The translations under genes and the position numbers were made by a program. This document shows positions 53,246 to 61,761 of a DNA stretch of 64,000 nucleotides, one piece after another. Origin of the DNA: Streptomyces griseus subsp. griseus (GTDB taxonomy: Bacteria > Actinomycetota > Actinomycetes > Streptomycetales > Streptomycetaceae); NCBI RefSeq assembly GCF_000720255.1, contig NZ_JOJE01000013.1:248001-312000 (forward strand). The letters are read 5' to 3'. Within the stretch, counting starts at the first letter, position 1; every line of letters begins with the position of its first letter. The notes beneath the pieces were generated by a model. The model saw only the letters and a list, made by a program, of their open reading frames with translations, had not been told where the DNA came from and ran no database searches.

Positions 53246-54016
53246 TCCTACGTCAAGAGCGTCTTCACCGGCGACCTCGGCATCTCCATCAGCCGCTTCC
53301 CGACCCCGGTCTCCGACGTGATCGGCTCGCAGATCGGCTGGACCCTGCTCCTCGGTGGGGTCGCGCTGGTCATCGCCGCCGTCCTCGGCAACCTGCTCGG
53401 CATCGTCGCCGCCTGGCGGCGCGGCGGCGTCCTCGACTCCGCCTTCCCGCCCCTGCTGATCTTCGTCGGCTCGTTCCCGTACTTCTGGCTGGCCATGGGC
53501 GCGCTGTACCTGTTCGGGGTGAGCCTGGGCTGGTTCCCCATGCGGCACGCTTACGACGTCGGTCTGACCCCCGGCTTCAACGGCGAGTTCCTCTCGAACG
53601 TCGTCACCCACCTGGTGCTGCCCGCGCTGACCATCGTGCTGGTCTCCATCGGCGGCTGGATGCTCGGCATGCGCAACACCATGATCGCAACGGCGGCCGA
53701 GGACTACATCACGATGGCCGAGGCGAAGGGGCTCAGCCCCTCGCGGATCATGTTCCGCTACGCCGCCCGCAACGCGCTGCTGCCGTCCGTCACCAACTTC
53801 GGCATGGCGCTCGGCTTCGTCGTCGGCGGTGCCCTGCTCACCGAGGTCGTGTTCGCCTACCCCGGTATCGGCTACCAGCTGCTGATGGCCGTCCAGGGCC
53901 TGGACTACCCGTTGATGCAGGGCATCTTCCTGACGATCACGGCGGCGGTGCTGCTCGCGAACTTTCTCGTCGACCTCGTCTACGTCCGTCTCGACCCGCG
54001 CGTCCGCGTCCGCTGA
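53246..54016 (+). pseudogene. Oligopeptide/dipeptide ABC permease (OppB/DppB-like), 5'-truncated
   Basis: The frame is permease-like from SYVKSVFTGDLGISISRFPT to the stop, about 256 residues, but the first helix and start codon are missing: the sequence changes abruptly into the levanase at ~53246. The conserved permease loop EDYITMAEAKGLSPSRIMFR and the tail VDLVYVRLDPRVRVR are intact. ATG 53318 could in principle give a shorter product, but it would lack the N-terminal part. Confidence 0.85.
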
Positions 54017-54029
54017 GGAGGTTGCCGAC

Positions 54030-54150
54030 ATGACCGCCATCGAGATCGCGACGGCCACCACGCCGACCGCCACCACGCCCACGTCCCGCCGGCGCGGACT
54101 GCTGCGCCAGCTCATCGACAGCAAGAAGGCGCTTGCCGGGCTGATCCTGC
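54030..54150 (+). pseudogene. N-terminal fragment of an OppC/DppC-like permease
   Basis: A clear start (GAGGAGG, then ATG 54030) gives MTAIEIATATTPTATTPTSR and RRGLLRQLIDSKKALAGLIL, about 40 residues of an OppC-type permease; then the sequence turns into lutC on the opposite strand. Only the cytoplasmic N-terminus and the first residues of a helix remain. Confidence 0.8.
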
Positions 54151-54443
54151 GGGACCAGGGTCCTTCGGGCACCAGGTCTGCGGGGTATCCCGGGGGCATT
54201 ACGAGGGATTTCGCTCCGGTGCGCGTCAGCGCGCGGGCCACGGCGGCCACGGCGTCGGACGCCGGAACACGGACGACGATGGCGGTAGTCGGTCGCGCGT
54301 TCGATGAACAGCTCGACGACGTCCGGCCCTGCCGGGTGGGAGCGCGGATCCTGCGCGACGGCGTCTTCGGCGCCGGCCTCGGAATCCGGTACGTCGGCCA
54401 GCGCGCTCCGGATGTCGCGCAGTACGGTGTCTCGGCCGCTCAT
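54150..54443 (-). pseudogene. lutC: lutC (LUD domain lactate utilisation protein), truncated and frameshifted
   Basis: The start overlaps the lutB stop (ATGA) and gives MSGRDTVLRDIRSALADVPD, a normal LutC N-terminus, to ERATDYR. The frame then changes near 54280 (consistent with loss of two bases) and continues AIVVRVPASDAVAAVARALT and TGAKSLVMPPGYPADLVPEG before the sequence is cut by the permease fragment at ~54150. More than half the LUD domain is missing, so the product cannot be functional. LutC is one of three subunits needed for L-lactate oxidation in Bacillus-type LutABC. Confidence 0.85.
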
Positions 54444-55924
54444 CGACCCGTCCCTTCCGTCGTCGTACGGCCTTCTCCTCTGGTCCGTCGCCACCAGGCG
54501 CGCAGGGGCTCGCGGGCCGGTGCGGGGGTGTCGCGGGTGCCGGACCAGCGGGCGAACGGGCCGGGCAGCACTCCGATCCGGCCGTCGCGGGCCACCAGCC
54601 GGGCACCCGAGGCGGCGAGTCGCTCGAGGGCCGCCAGCAGCCTGGGGGAGGACAGCACCGCGCCCGCGGCCTTCATGGCGAGAGCCTCGGAGGTGGGTAG
54701 TAGCCGGTCCCGCCGCTTGGCCTCCACGGCCTTCGCCCGCAGGTGGACCAGCACCTCCGGAATGTCGATCTTGACCGGGCAGGCGTCGTAGCACGCCCCG
54801 CACAGAGTGGAGGCGAAGGGCAGCGAGGCCGCGTTCTCCACGCCCACGAGCTGCGGGGTGAGTACGGCGCCGATCGGGCCGGGGTACACCGAGCCATAGG
54901 CGTGGCCGCCCGTGCGCTCGTACACCGGGCACACGTTCAGGCAGGCCGAGCAGAGGATGCAGGACAGTGCCTGCCTGCCCACCTCGTCGGTCAGGGTCGC
55001 GGTACGGCCGTTGTCGAGGAGGACCAGATGGAAGTCCTGGGGCCCGTCCCCGTCGGTGACGCCGGTCCACAGCGAGGTGTACGGGTTCATCCGTTCGCCG
55101 GTGGACGAGCGGGGCAGCAGTTGAAGGAAGACGTCCAGGTCGGCGAAGGAGGGCAGGACCTTCTCGATGCCCATGACGGTGATCAGGGTCTGCGGCAGGG
55201 TCAGGCACATCCGCCCGTTGCCCTCCGATTCCACGACCATCACCGTTCCGGTGTCGGCGACGGCGAAGTTTGCTCCGGAGACAGCCACTTTGGCCCGCAG
55301 GAACTTCTCCCGCAGATGGAGACGGGCCGCTTCGGCCAGGTCGCGTGGGTCGTCGGTGAGTCCCTCGGGGGCGGGTCGGCCCCATTTCCCCATCTGCCGC
55401 TGGAAGATTTCGCGGATCTCGGAGCGGCTGCGGTGGATGGCCGGTACGAGGATGTGCGAGGGCCGGTCGCCGCCCAGCTGCACGATGAGTTCGGCGAGAT
55501 CGGTCTCGTAGGCGCGGACGCCCGCTTCGGCGAGCGCCTCGTTGAGGCCGATCTCCTGTGTGGCCATCGACTTGACCTTGACGACCTCGCTCTCGCCGGT
55601 CGCCTGAACCAGGCGCGTCACGATGGCGTTCGCCTCGGCCGCGTTCGACGCCCAGTGGACCGTGCCGCCGGCGGCGGTCACCGTCTCCTCCAGCCGAAGC
55701 AGATGCTGGTCGAGGTGACGCAGGGTGCGGCGCTTGAGGGCTGCCGCAGTCTCCCGCAGTTCCTCCCAGTCGTCGAGCTCGGCGGTGGCCGCCAGCCGCT
55801 TGTCCCGGATGGTGCCGGTAGCCCTGCGCAGATTCGCCCGCAGACGCCTGTCGGCGAGCGCGGTGCGTGCCGCCTCGGGGAAGGCCGGGGTACCCAGCCA
55901 TACGACGTTGTCCGCGCCGCTCAT
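54440..55924 (-). CDS. lutB: LutB-like iron-sulfur lactate utilisation protein
   Basis: A 494-residue protein with an N-terminal LUD domain (~60-300: KVKSMATQEIGLNEALAEAG, FAVADTGTVMVVESEGNGR) and a C-terminal ferredoxin-like part with two [4Fe-4S] motifs, CILCSACLNVCP (~315) and LCGACYDACP (~365). With LutA and LutC it oxidises L-lactate to pyruvate in the cytoplasm. ATG 55924 overlaps the lutA stop. Its own reading frame is intact although lutC next to it is not. Confidence 0.93.
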   Translation of the reverse strand: MSGADNVVWLGTPAFPEAARTALADRRLRANLRRATGTIRDKRLAATAELDDWEELRETAAALKRRTLRHLDQHLLRLEETVTAAGGTVHWASNAAEANAIVTRLVQATGESEVVKVKSMATQEIGLNEALAEAGVRAYETDLAELIVQLGGDRPSHILVPAIHRSRSEIREIFQRQMGKWGRPAPEGLTDDPRDLAEAARLHLREKFLRAKVAVSGANFAVADTGTVMVVESEGNGRMCLTLPQTLITVMGIEKVLPSFADLDVFLQLLPRSSTGERMNPYTSLWTGVTDGDGPQDFHLVLLDNGRTATLTDEVGRQALSCILCSACLNVCPVYERTGGHAYGSVYPGPIGAVLTPQLVGVENAASLPFASTLCGACYDACPVKIDIPEVLVHLRAKAVEAKRRDRLLPTSEALAMKAAGAVLSSPRLLAALERLAASGARLVARDGRIGVLPGPFARWSGTRDTPAPAREPLRAWWRRTRGEGRTTTEGTGR

Positions 55925-56661
55925 CGTCCGTCTCCTTCCGTGGAGGCCAGGATCTCGGCCAGGTGCAGAGTGGCGACGCCGGTACGCAGCCGGGACAGGC
56001 CGCCGCCGATGTGCGTCAGACAGGAGTTGTCGCCCGCGCACAGGAACTCCGCGCCGGTCTCCTGTACATGACGCATCTTGTCGGCCAGCATGGCGTTGGA
56101 GACGTCGGCGTTCTTCAGCGCGAAGGTGCCGCCGAAGCCGCAGCAGGACTCCACGGCGGGCAGTTCGACGAGGTCGATGCCCTTCACGGCGCGCAGCAGC
56201 CTGAGCGGTCGGTCGCCGACGCGGAGCATACGCAACGAGTGACAGGTCGGGTGGTAGGTGACGCGGTGCGGGAAACAGGCGCCCACGTCGGTGACGCCGA
56301 GGACGTCCACGAGGAGTTCCGACAGCTCGTACACCGTCGGCACCACCTGCTCGACCGCCTCGGCGAGTGCGGCGTCGCCGTACTGGGCCGCCACCACGCG
56401 ATGGTGGTCGCGCACCATCCCCGCGCAGGACCCCGAGGGGGCGACGACGGCGTCGTAACCCGCGAACACCGCAGCGAATCGGCGCACCATCGGCAGCGTC
56501 TCGGGGCGGTAGCCGGTGTTGAAGTGCATCTGGCCGCAGCAGGTCTGGCCCTGCGGGAACTCCACGGTGTGGCCGAGCCGTTCCAGCAGTTCGGTCACCG
56601 CCTGGCCGGTGCGGGGAAACATCATGTCGTTGAAGCAGGTGATGAAGAGAGCTATGCGCAT
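55921..56661 (-). CDS. lutA: LutA-like CCG-domain lactate utilisation protein
   Basis: A 246-residue protein with two cysteine-rich CCG domains: TCCGQMHFNTGY (~40) and ESCCGFGGTFA (~165), with partner Cys in SGSCAGM (~80) and AGDNSCLTH (~205). These hold the Fe-S cluster of the LutABC L-lactate-oxidising complex. ATG 56661 overlaps the upstream lactonase gene by 10 bp. Its place at the end of a sugar operon fits oxidation of lactate made by the pathway. Confidence 0.93.
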   Translation of the reverse strand: MRIALFITCFNDMMFPRTGQAVTELLERLGHTVEFPQGQTCCGQMHFNTGYRPETLPMVRRFAAVFAGYDAVVAPSGSCAGMVRDHHRVVAAQYGDAALAEAVEQVVPTVYELSELLVDVLGVTDVGACFPHRVTYHPTCHSLRMLRVGDRPLRLLRAVKGIDLVELPAVESCCGFGGTFALKNADVSNAMLADKMRHVQETGAEFLCAGDNSCLTHIGGGLSRLRTGVATLHLAEILASTEGDGR

Positions 56662-57554
56662 GGTGCTTCCTGGGTGGCCGGGGGGCCGGTGACGGTCAGA
56701 CCGTAGGTCCGCAGGGCGGTTCCGGTGAAGATCTCGTGTCGTTCGGAGGGGGCGAGGGAGGCTGTCAACTCCTTTGCCGCGGCGATGACCTCGGCGTAGG
56801 TGGCGGCCAGTCGGCAGACCGGCCAGTCGGAGCCGAACATCAGCCGCCGCGGTCCGAAAGCATCCAGGATCGTGTCGGCGTACGGCCGGAGGTCCTGGAC
56901 GCTCCACCGGTCCGGGTCGGCCTCGGTCACCAGGCCGGAGAGCTTGCAGACGGTGTTGGGCAGCGAGGCCAGCAGGCGCACCGCGTCCGCCCATGGCCGC
57001 AGCTCGCCCGACGCGATGGGGGGCTTGCCCGCGTGATCGAGCACGAAGGTGAGACCGGGAAGCAGTCGGGCGGCGTCATGGGCGGCCGGGAGCTGGTAAG
57101 GCCTGACGACGAGGTCGTACACGAGTCCCGCTTCGGCCACCGCGGCGAGCCCGCGCAGTACGTCCGGCCGCAGCAGCCAGCGTGGATCGGATTCTTGCTG
57201 TACCTGGTGGCGGATGCCCACCAGGTGCTCGCCACCCGGCCCCTCCCGCAGCGCCGCGAGCGCGCGGGCGACATCAGGTGAGGTCAGGTCGGTCCAGCCC
57301 ACGACGCCGGCCACCAGGTCGCTGTTCTTCGCCAACGCCAGGAACTCGGGCGTTTCCTCCGGCACGTCGATCGTCTGGACCAGGACCGTCGCGGTGACGC
57401 CGGCCGCCCGGGCCTTGGGCTCCAGGTTGGCGAGCAGGAAGTCGCGGCGCAGCGGGGCGAGTTCCGGTCCGGTGATCCTGCCCTGGTCCCGGACGGAGAG
57501 GTCCCACACGTGGTGGTGCGCGTCGATGACACCCTCAGCGATGGTCTCCTCCAC
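56652..57554 (-). CDS. Amidohydrolase-superfamily sugar lactonase (L-fucono-1,5-lactonase-like)
   Basis: About 300 residues of the amidohydrolase_2 type. Marks: VIDAHHHVWDL (N-terminus), VQTIDVPEETPEFL (~60), FVLDHAGKPPIASG (~170) and LMFGSDWPVCRLA (~240, the Asp of the active site). Members hydrolyse L-fuconolactone or similar sugar lactones. Position between aldo/keto reductase and lut genes supports the lactonase step. GTG 57554 has GGAGGTGA five bases upstream; GTG 57569 is an alternative. Overlaps both neighbours. Confidence 0.85.
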   Translation of the reverse strand: MEETIAEGVIDAHHHVWDLSVRDQGRITGPELAPLRRDFLLANLEPKARAAGVTATVLVQTIDVPEETPEFLALAKNSDLVAGVVGWTDLTSPDVARALAALREGPGGEHLVGIRHQVQQESDPRWLLRPDVLRGLAAVAEAGLVYDLVVRPYQLPAAHDAARLLPGLTFVLDHAGKPPIASGELRPWADAVRLLASLPNTVCKLSGLVTEADPDRWSVQDLRPYADTILDAFGPRRLMFGSDWPVCRLAATYAEVIAAAKELTASLAPSERHEIFTGTALRTYGLTVTGPPATQEAPCA

Positions 57555-58602
57555 AGCGGTCACCTCCACGACTGCTCGACTCCTGCGCCGGGCGACCGGC
57601 TTCGCCGACCGGTGTGGATACGGGGGCGGGGACGTGCGGCGGCAGCAGTCGCTCGGCGCTCAGTCCGTCCCAGAGCGCGGCCGGTACCGGTCGCCGCATC
57701 TGGTCCACCGTGTCGCGGACCTCCTCGGTGGAACGCGCGCCGGACAGTACGCTCGCGACCGCGGGATGGCCGAGCGGGAAGCGCAGAGCGGCAGCGCGCA
57801 GCGGTACGCCGTAGCGTTCGGTGACCGCCTTCATCCGCAGGGCCCGGTCCAGTACCTGCTGGGGGGCGGGCGCATAGTCGTACATGGACCCGGGTTTCGG
57901 GTCGGTGAGCAGGCCCGAATTGAACACCCCGCCGACGATGACCTTTTTTCCCCGGGCAGCGGCCTCCGGCAGCACCTCCACAAGCCCCTCCTGCTCCAGC
58001 AGGGTGTAACGGCCGGCGAGCAGGACCACGTCTATGTCGGTCTCACGCAGGAAACGGGCGGGGAGTGGGCACTGGTTCACGCCGATGCCGATCGCCTTGA
58101 CGACGCCTTCACCGCGCAGCCGTTCCAGCGCGGGGTACGCCTCGGTGAGCGCCTGCTCGGCGTGATGGTCCGGGTCGTGCAGCAGGGCGATGTCCACCCG
58201 GTCCAGACCGAGCCGGTCCAGGCTCGCCTCCAGGGAGCGCAGGACTCCGTCGCGGCTGAAGTCCCAGACCCGCCGGTGGGCGTCGGGCACGACGAAGCCG
58301 TGGGCGAGATCGTCGCCGCGGCCGCCTTCCGGGTTGGGTTCGAGCAGCCGTCCGACCTTGGTGGAGACGGTGTACGCGTCGCGGTCGCGTCCGCGCAGCG
58401 CGGCACCCAGGCGCTGCTCGGACAGCCCGAGTCCGTAGTGGGGGGCGGTGTCGAAGGTGCGTACACCCGCGTCCCAGGCCGCCTCGACCGTGGCGAATGC
58501 GGCCTCGTCGGTGACCGGGCGGAAGAGGTTGCCGATGCCGGCGGCCCCGAACGACAGCTCGGTGACCTTGACACCGGTGCTGCCCAGCGTCGTCTCTCTC
58601 AT
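57535..58602 (-). CDS. Aldo/keto reductase, D-threo-aldose (L-fucose) 1-dehydrogenase-like
   Basis: A 355-residue aldo/keto reductase with the tetrad in TFDTAPHYGLGLSEQRLG (Asp and Tyr, ~49-60), STKVGRLL (Lys, ~80) and ALLHDPDHH (His, ~140). The L-fucose dehydrogenase branch oxidises L-fucose (also D-arabinose, L-galactose) at C1 to the lactone using NAD(P)+. Its stop overlaps the lactonase start region, and its ATG overlaps the SDR stop. The substrate is inferred from the operon. Confidence 0.87.
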   Translation of the reverse strand: MRETTLGSTGVKVTELSFGAAGIGNLFRPVTDEAAFATVEAAWDAGVRTFDTAPHYGLGLSEQRLGAALRGRDRDAYTVSTKVGRLLEPNPEGGRGDDLAHGFVVPDAHRRVWDFSRDGVLRSLEASLDRLGLDRVDIALLHDPDHHAEQALTEAYPALERLRGEGVVKAIGIGVNQCPLPARFLRETDIDVVLLAGRYTLLEQEGLVEVLPEAAARGKKVIVGGVFNSGLLTDPKPGSMYDYAPAPQQVLDRALRMKAVTERYGVPLRAAALRFPLGHPAVASVLSGARSTEEVRDTVDQMRRPVPAALWDGLSAERLLPPHVPAPVSTPVGEAGRPAQESSSRGGDRCGGDHR

Positions 58603-59414
58603 GCGCCGGCCGCCGGGCGCAGCCGGAGCCCCTGCATGCCACCGTCGACGGCCAGGGCGATGCCGGTGACGGACCCAGCCGCCGGGCTCGCCAGGTAGAC
58701 CACGGCCGCCGCCACCTCGTCCGCGGTCACCAGGCGGCCCAGAGGCTGGCGTGCGTCGAGGGCGGCGCGTTCCGCCTCCGGGTCGTCGGCGGCGTCCAGG
58801 AGCCGGGTCACCCAGGGCGTGTCGGCGGTGCCGGGGTTGACGCAGTTGACGCGGATGCCCTCACGGACGTGGTCCGCGGCCATCGCCAGGGTCAGCGACA
58901 GCACGGCGCCCTTGCCGGCCGAGTACAGGGCGCGCTGGGGGAGGCCCGCGGTGGCCGCGATGGAGCATGTGTTGACGACCGCTGCGTGCGAAGAACGCCG
59001 TAGGTACGGCAGGGCGGCGCGCGTCGTGCGCACCGTTCCCAGGACGTTGACGTCCAGGACGCGGTGCCACTCCTCGTCGGGGTTGTCCTCGACGGTACCG
59101 ACGGCGCCGATGCCCGCGTTGTTCACCAGGATGTCCAAGCCGCCGAGCTGCCCGGCAGCGGCCTCCACGGCGGCGCACACCGAGGCGTCGTCGCGGAGGT
59201 CGGCCTGGAGCGCGATCAGCGGCTCGGGAACGCCGAAGGGGTCGAGGTCGATGACGGCCACCGTGGCTCCCTGCTCGGCCAGCATCCGGGACGTGGCCAG
59301 CCCGATGCCGGACGCGCCACCGGTGACGACGGCCTTGAGCCCTGACAAACCGCTCATGCCGCCCCTTATGCCGCTCATGCCTCTTGCACCGCTCACGTTG
59401 CTCGAGTTGCTCAC
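58599..59414 (-). CDS. SDR family dehydrogenase (2-keto-3-deoxy-L-fuconate dehydrogenase candidate)
   Basis: A 271-residue short-chain dehydrogenase: VTGGASGIGLATSRML (~30), NNAGIGAVG (~102), catalytic CSIAATAGLPQRALYSAGKG with Ser-Tyr-Lys (~150-165), and the C-terminal VDGGMQGLR. In the L-fucose pathway this class oxidises 2-keto-3-deoxy-fuconate to the 2,4-diketo acid. The N-terminus is Gly/Ser-rich with several possible starts; GTG 59414, ten bases after the FAH stop, is used, but the family fold begins ~24 residues later. Confidence 0.87.
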   Translation of the reverse strand: MSNSSNVSGARGMSGIRGGMSGLSGLKAVVTGGASGIGLATSRMLAEQGATVAVIDLDPFGVPEPLIALQADLRDDASVCAAVEAAAGQLGGLDILVNNAGIGAVGTVEDNPDEEWHRVLDVNVLGTVRTTRAALPYLRRSSHAAVVNTCSIAATAGLPQRALYSAGKGAVLSLTLAMAADHVREGIRVNCVNPGTADTPWVTRLLDAADDPEAERAALDARQPLGRLVTADEVAAAVVYLASPAAGSVTGIALAVDGGMQGLRLRPAAGA

Positions 59415-59424
59415 GGGGCGCCCT

Positions 59425-60276
59425 TCACCCTTGGCCGAAGGTCTGGCGCTGGGCGCCGAGGCCGTCGACGGAGAGCTCGACGGTGTCGCCGGGACGGAGG
59501 TAGGGGGTGCCGGGGAGGCCGAGGGCCACGCCCGCGGGCGTCCCGGTGTTGATCACGTCGCCCGGCTCCAGGACCATGTACTGGCTCAGGTACGACACGA
59601 GGTACTCCACCGGGAAGATCATGTCGCCGGTGTGCCCGTCCTGCCGCTTCACGCCGTTGACCCTCAGGTGCAGTCCGAGATCCTGGGGATCGCCGACCTC
59701 GTCGGCGGTGACGAGCCACGGGCCGAGCGGGTTGAAGGTCTCGCAGGACTTGCCCAGGTCCCACTGCGAGGAGTACTCCAGCTGGTATTCGCGCTCGGAG
59801 ACGTCGTGGCTGATCGTGTACCCCGCGATCACGGACCGCGCCGCTTCAGGACCGCCGAGGTAACGGGCCCGCCGTCCGATGACGACCGCCAGCTCGACCT
59901 CCCAGTCGGTCTTCACGGAGCCGCGGGGGATCAGCACCTCGTCGTACGGCCCGACCACCGTGCCCGGGTCCTTCATGAACACCACCGGCCGTGGAGGGAT
60001 CGCCGCGCCCGTCTCGGCGGCGTGGTCGCGGTAGTTCAGCCCGATGCAGACGATCTTGCCGGGGCGAGCCACGGGTGCTCCGACCCGTACACCGGCCGTG
60101 TCCAGCTCGGGCAGACTTCCCGCCACGACCGCCGCCCGGGCCCGCTCGATTCCGTCCGAGGCGAGGAAGGCGCCGTCGATGTCGGAGGTGACGGAGGACA
60201 GATCGAACAGCCGGCCCTCCTCGGTGCGGACGGCGGGCCGCTCCTCGCCGGGCGCGCCGACTCGTACAAGTCTCAC
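59425..60276 (-). CDS. Fumarylacetoacetate hydrolase family protein (2,4-diketo-3-deoxy-sugar-acid hydrolase candidate)
   Basis: A 283-residue FAH-fold hydrolase. KIVCIGLNYRDHAAE (~72), TDWEVELAVVIG (~120, metal-binding Glu residues), YTISHDVSEREYQ (~150) and GDVINTGTPAGVALG (~232) are the family landmarks. In the L-fucose or L-rhamnose diketo-hydrolase pathway it splits 2,4-diketo-3-deoxy-fuconate or -rhamnonate to pyruvate and L-lactate. GTG 60276 has AAGGA eight bases upstream. Confidence 0.9.
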   Translation of the reverse strand: MRLVRVGAPGEERPAVRTEEGRLFDLSSVTSDIDGAFLASDGIERARAAVVAGSLPELDTAGVRVGAPVARPGKIVCIGLNYRDHAAETGAAIPPRPVVFMKDPGTVVGPYDEVLIPRGSVKTDWEVELAVVIGRRARYLGGPEAARSVIAGYTISHDVSEREYQLEYSSQWDLGKSCETFNPLGPWLVTADEVGDPQDLGLHLRVNGVKRQDGHTGDMIFPVEYLVSYLSQYMVLEPGDVINTGTPAGVALGLPGTPYLRPGDTVELSVDGLGAQRQTFGQG

Positions 60277-60343
60277 TGGGTGTTCCTTGCCATGGGTGGG
60301 TGTCAGGTGGCTCGGGCGAGAGACGGAGGACAGGGGACGACCG

Positions 60344-60682
60344 TCACGATGTGCCGGACTCACTCAGATGCCAGATCTCGGTCAGGTCCGACCAGGTGCC
60401 CCCGGTGCCGGTGTCGGCCCAGGACTCCTGGCAGGGGTCGGTGAGCTTCCACCACGCCTGAGTCGCCGGATCGGCGGCGATGGTGGCCATGTCGGCCTCG
60501 AAGTCGTCGCCGAGGTACTCGAAGTAGCCGAACAGCGTGTCCTCACGCAGAAAGATGGTGTAGTTGCGGATGTTCGCGGCCCGCAGCGCGGCCTCGACGC
60601 CCGGCCAGACCGCTGAGTGCAGGCGCAGGTACTCCTCACGGTGCTCGGGCCGCAGGCGGACCGTCTGGGCAACCCGCTTCAT
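60344..60682 (-). CDS. L-rhamnose/L-fucose mutarotase family protein
   Basis: A 112-residue RhaM/FucU-like (DUF718) mutarotase: QTVRLRPEHREEYLRLHSAV (~5), AANIRNYTIFLREDTLFGYF (~33) with the catalytic His and Tyr region, and WWKLTDPCQESW at the end. It interconverts anomers of a 6-deoxy-sugar, here supplying the correct anomer for the dehydrogenase. This is direct support for a 6-deoxyhexose as the operon's substrate. Confidence 0.9.
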   Translation of the reverse strand: MKRVAQTVRLRPEHREEYLRLHSAVWPGVEAALRAANIRNYTIFLREDTLFGYFEYLGDDFEADMATIAADPATQAWWKLTDPCQESWADTGTGGTWSDLTEIWHLSESGTS

Positions 60683-60795
60683 CAGGTTCCTTCCGGTGAG
60701 TGTGGGCGGCGTTGCCGGGCAGCCCGCCGCGGAACGCCGGTCGCATACAGGGGCGGCGCCAGGGGAGTGGCCGCTGCCTCAGTCCTTGGTCGCGT

Positions 60796-61761
60796 TCACT
60801 CCTTCGTCGCGCCGGCGAGCATGCCGGCCACCAGGGCTCGCTGGGAGAAGAGGAAGACGATCAGGACCGGCACGATGGTCACGAGGGTGGCCAGGGCCAG
60901 TTCGGGCCGCATGATCTGGTTTCCCGTGCCGCTGGAGGTGTTGAACAGCGGGGAGGCGGCGAGCAGGTTGTTCAGCCCCACCTGCGCCGGATACTGGGAG
61001 CTGTCGGGCAGCATCACGAACGGCAGGAAGAAGTTGTTCCAGTTGCCGACGAAGTTGAAGAAGCCGACCAGGGCGATCACGGGCTTGGCGAGCGGCATCG
61101 CGATGAGACGGAAGACCTGCCATTCCGAGCAGCCGTCGATCCGTGCGGCGGACAGCAGGTCGGATGGGACGTTGGAGGAGAAGTAGATGTAGGTGAGGTA
61201 GACCCCGAACGGGAAGAAGGAGAAGGGCAGGATCACCGACCAGATCGTGCCGTCCAGGTGCACGGCGTTCATCCCCAGGTACAGGGGCAACACCATCGCG
61301 GCCGTCGGCATGAGCATCACGAGCATGGTGATGGTCAGCAGCATCCGGCGCCCGATGAACTGGGTGAGGGCCAGCGCGTACCCGGCGGGGATCGATGTCA
61401 CCAGGGTGATGGCCAGTGCGCCGAATGTGTAGAGCGCCGAGTTCTGCAGCCAGGTGAGGATCGCGCCGTCCTGGAATGCGTACAGGTGGTGCCAGGCGTC
61501 GGCGACCTCGCCGAGCGAGCCGAACGAGAACGGGTTGTCCCGCACGATCTGGCTGTCGGTCTTGGTCGTGGCCAGCAGGAGCCACACCACCGGTACGCAG
61601 AAGAACAGCGTGAACAGGCCCATGACGATGAGCCAGGCAAGCCGGGCGGCCAGTGAGCGTGGGCGGCGCGTCCGGCGCATGGGTTTCCTCGGGCTGGTGC
61701 GGTCGTCGGCACGGTGGCCCGGCGGGGTTCGGCGGGCTGTGGTGGTGGGAGCTGTGGTCAT
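60796..61761 (-). CDS. Carbohydrate ABC transporter permease (MalG type)
   Basis: A 321-residue permease with six membrane helices after a basic N-terminal tail. The coupling loop SDLLSAARIDGCSEWQVFRL (~212) contains the EAA-type motif that contacts the ATPase. No ATP-binding subunit is in the window, so a shared MsiK-like ATPase, as usual in Streptomyces, is expected. ATG 61761 overlaps the upstream permease stop. Confidence 0.93.
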   Translation of the reverse strand: MTTAPTTTARRTPPGHRADDRTSPRKPMRRTRRPRSLAARLAWLIVMGLFTLFFCVPVVWLLLATTKTDSQIVRDNPFSFGSLGEVADAWHHLYAFQDGAILTWLQNSALYTFGALAITLVTSIPAGYALALTQFIGRRMLLTITMLVMLMPTAAMVLPLYLGMNAVHLDGTIWSVILPFSFFPFGVYLTYIYFSSNVPSDLLSAARIDGCSEWQVFRLIAMPLAKPVIALVGFFNFVGNWNNFFLPFVMLPDSSQYPAQVGLNNLLAASPLFNTSSGTGNQIMRPELALATLVTIVPVLIVFLFSQRALVAGMLAGATKE

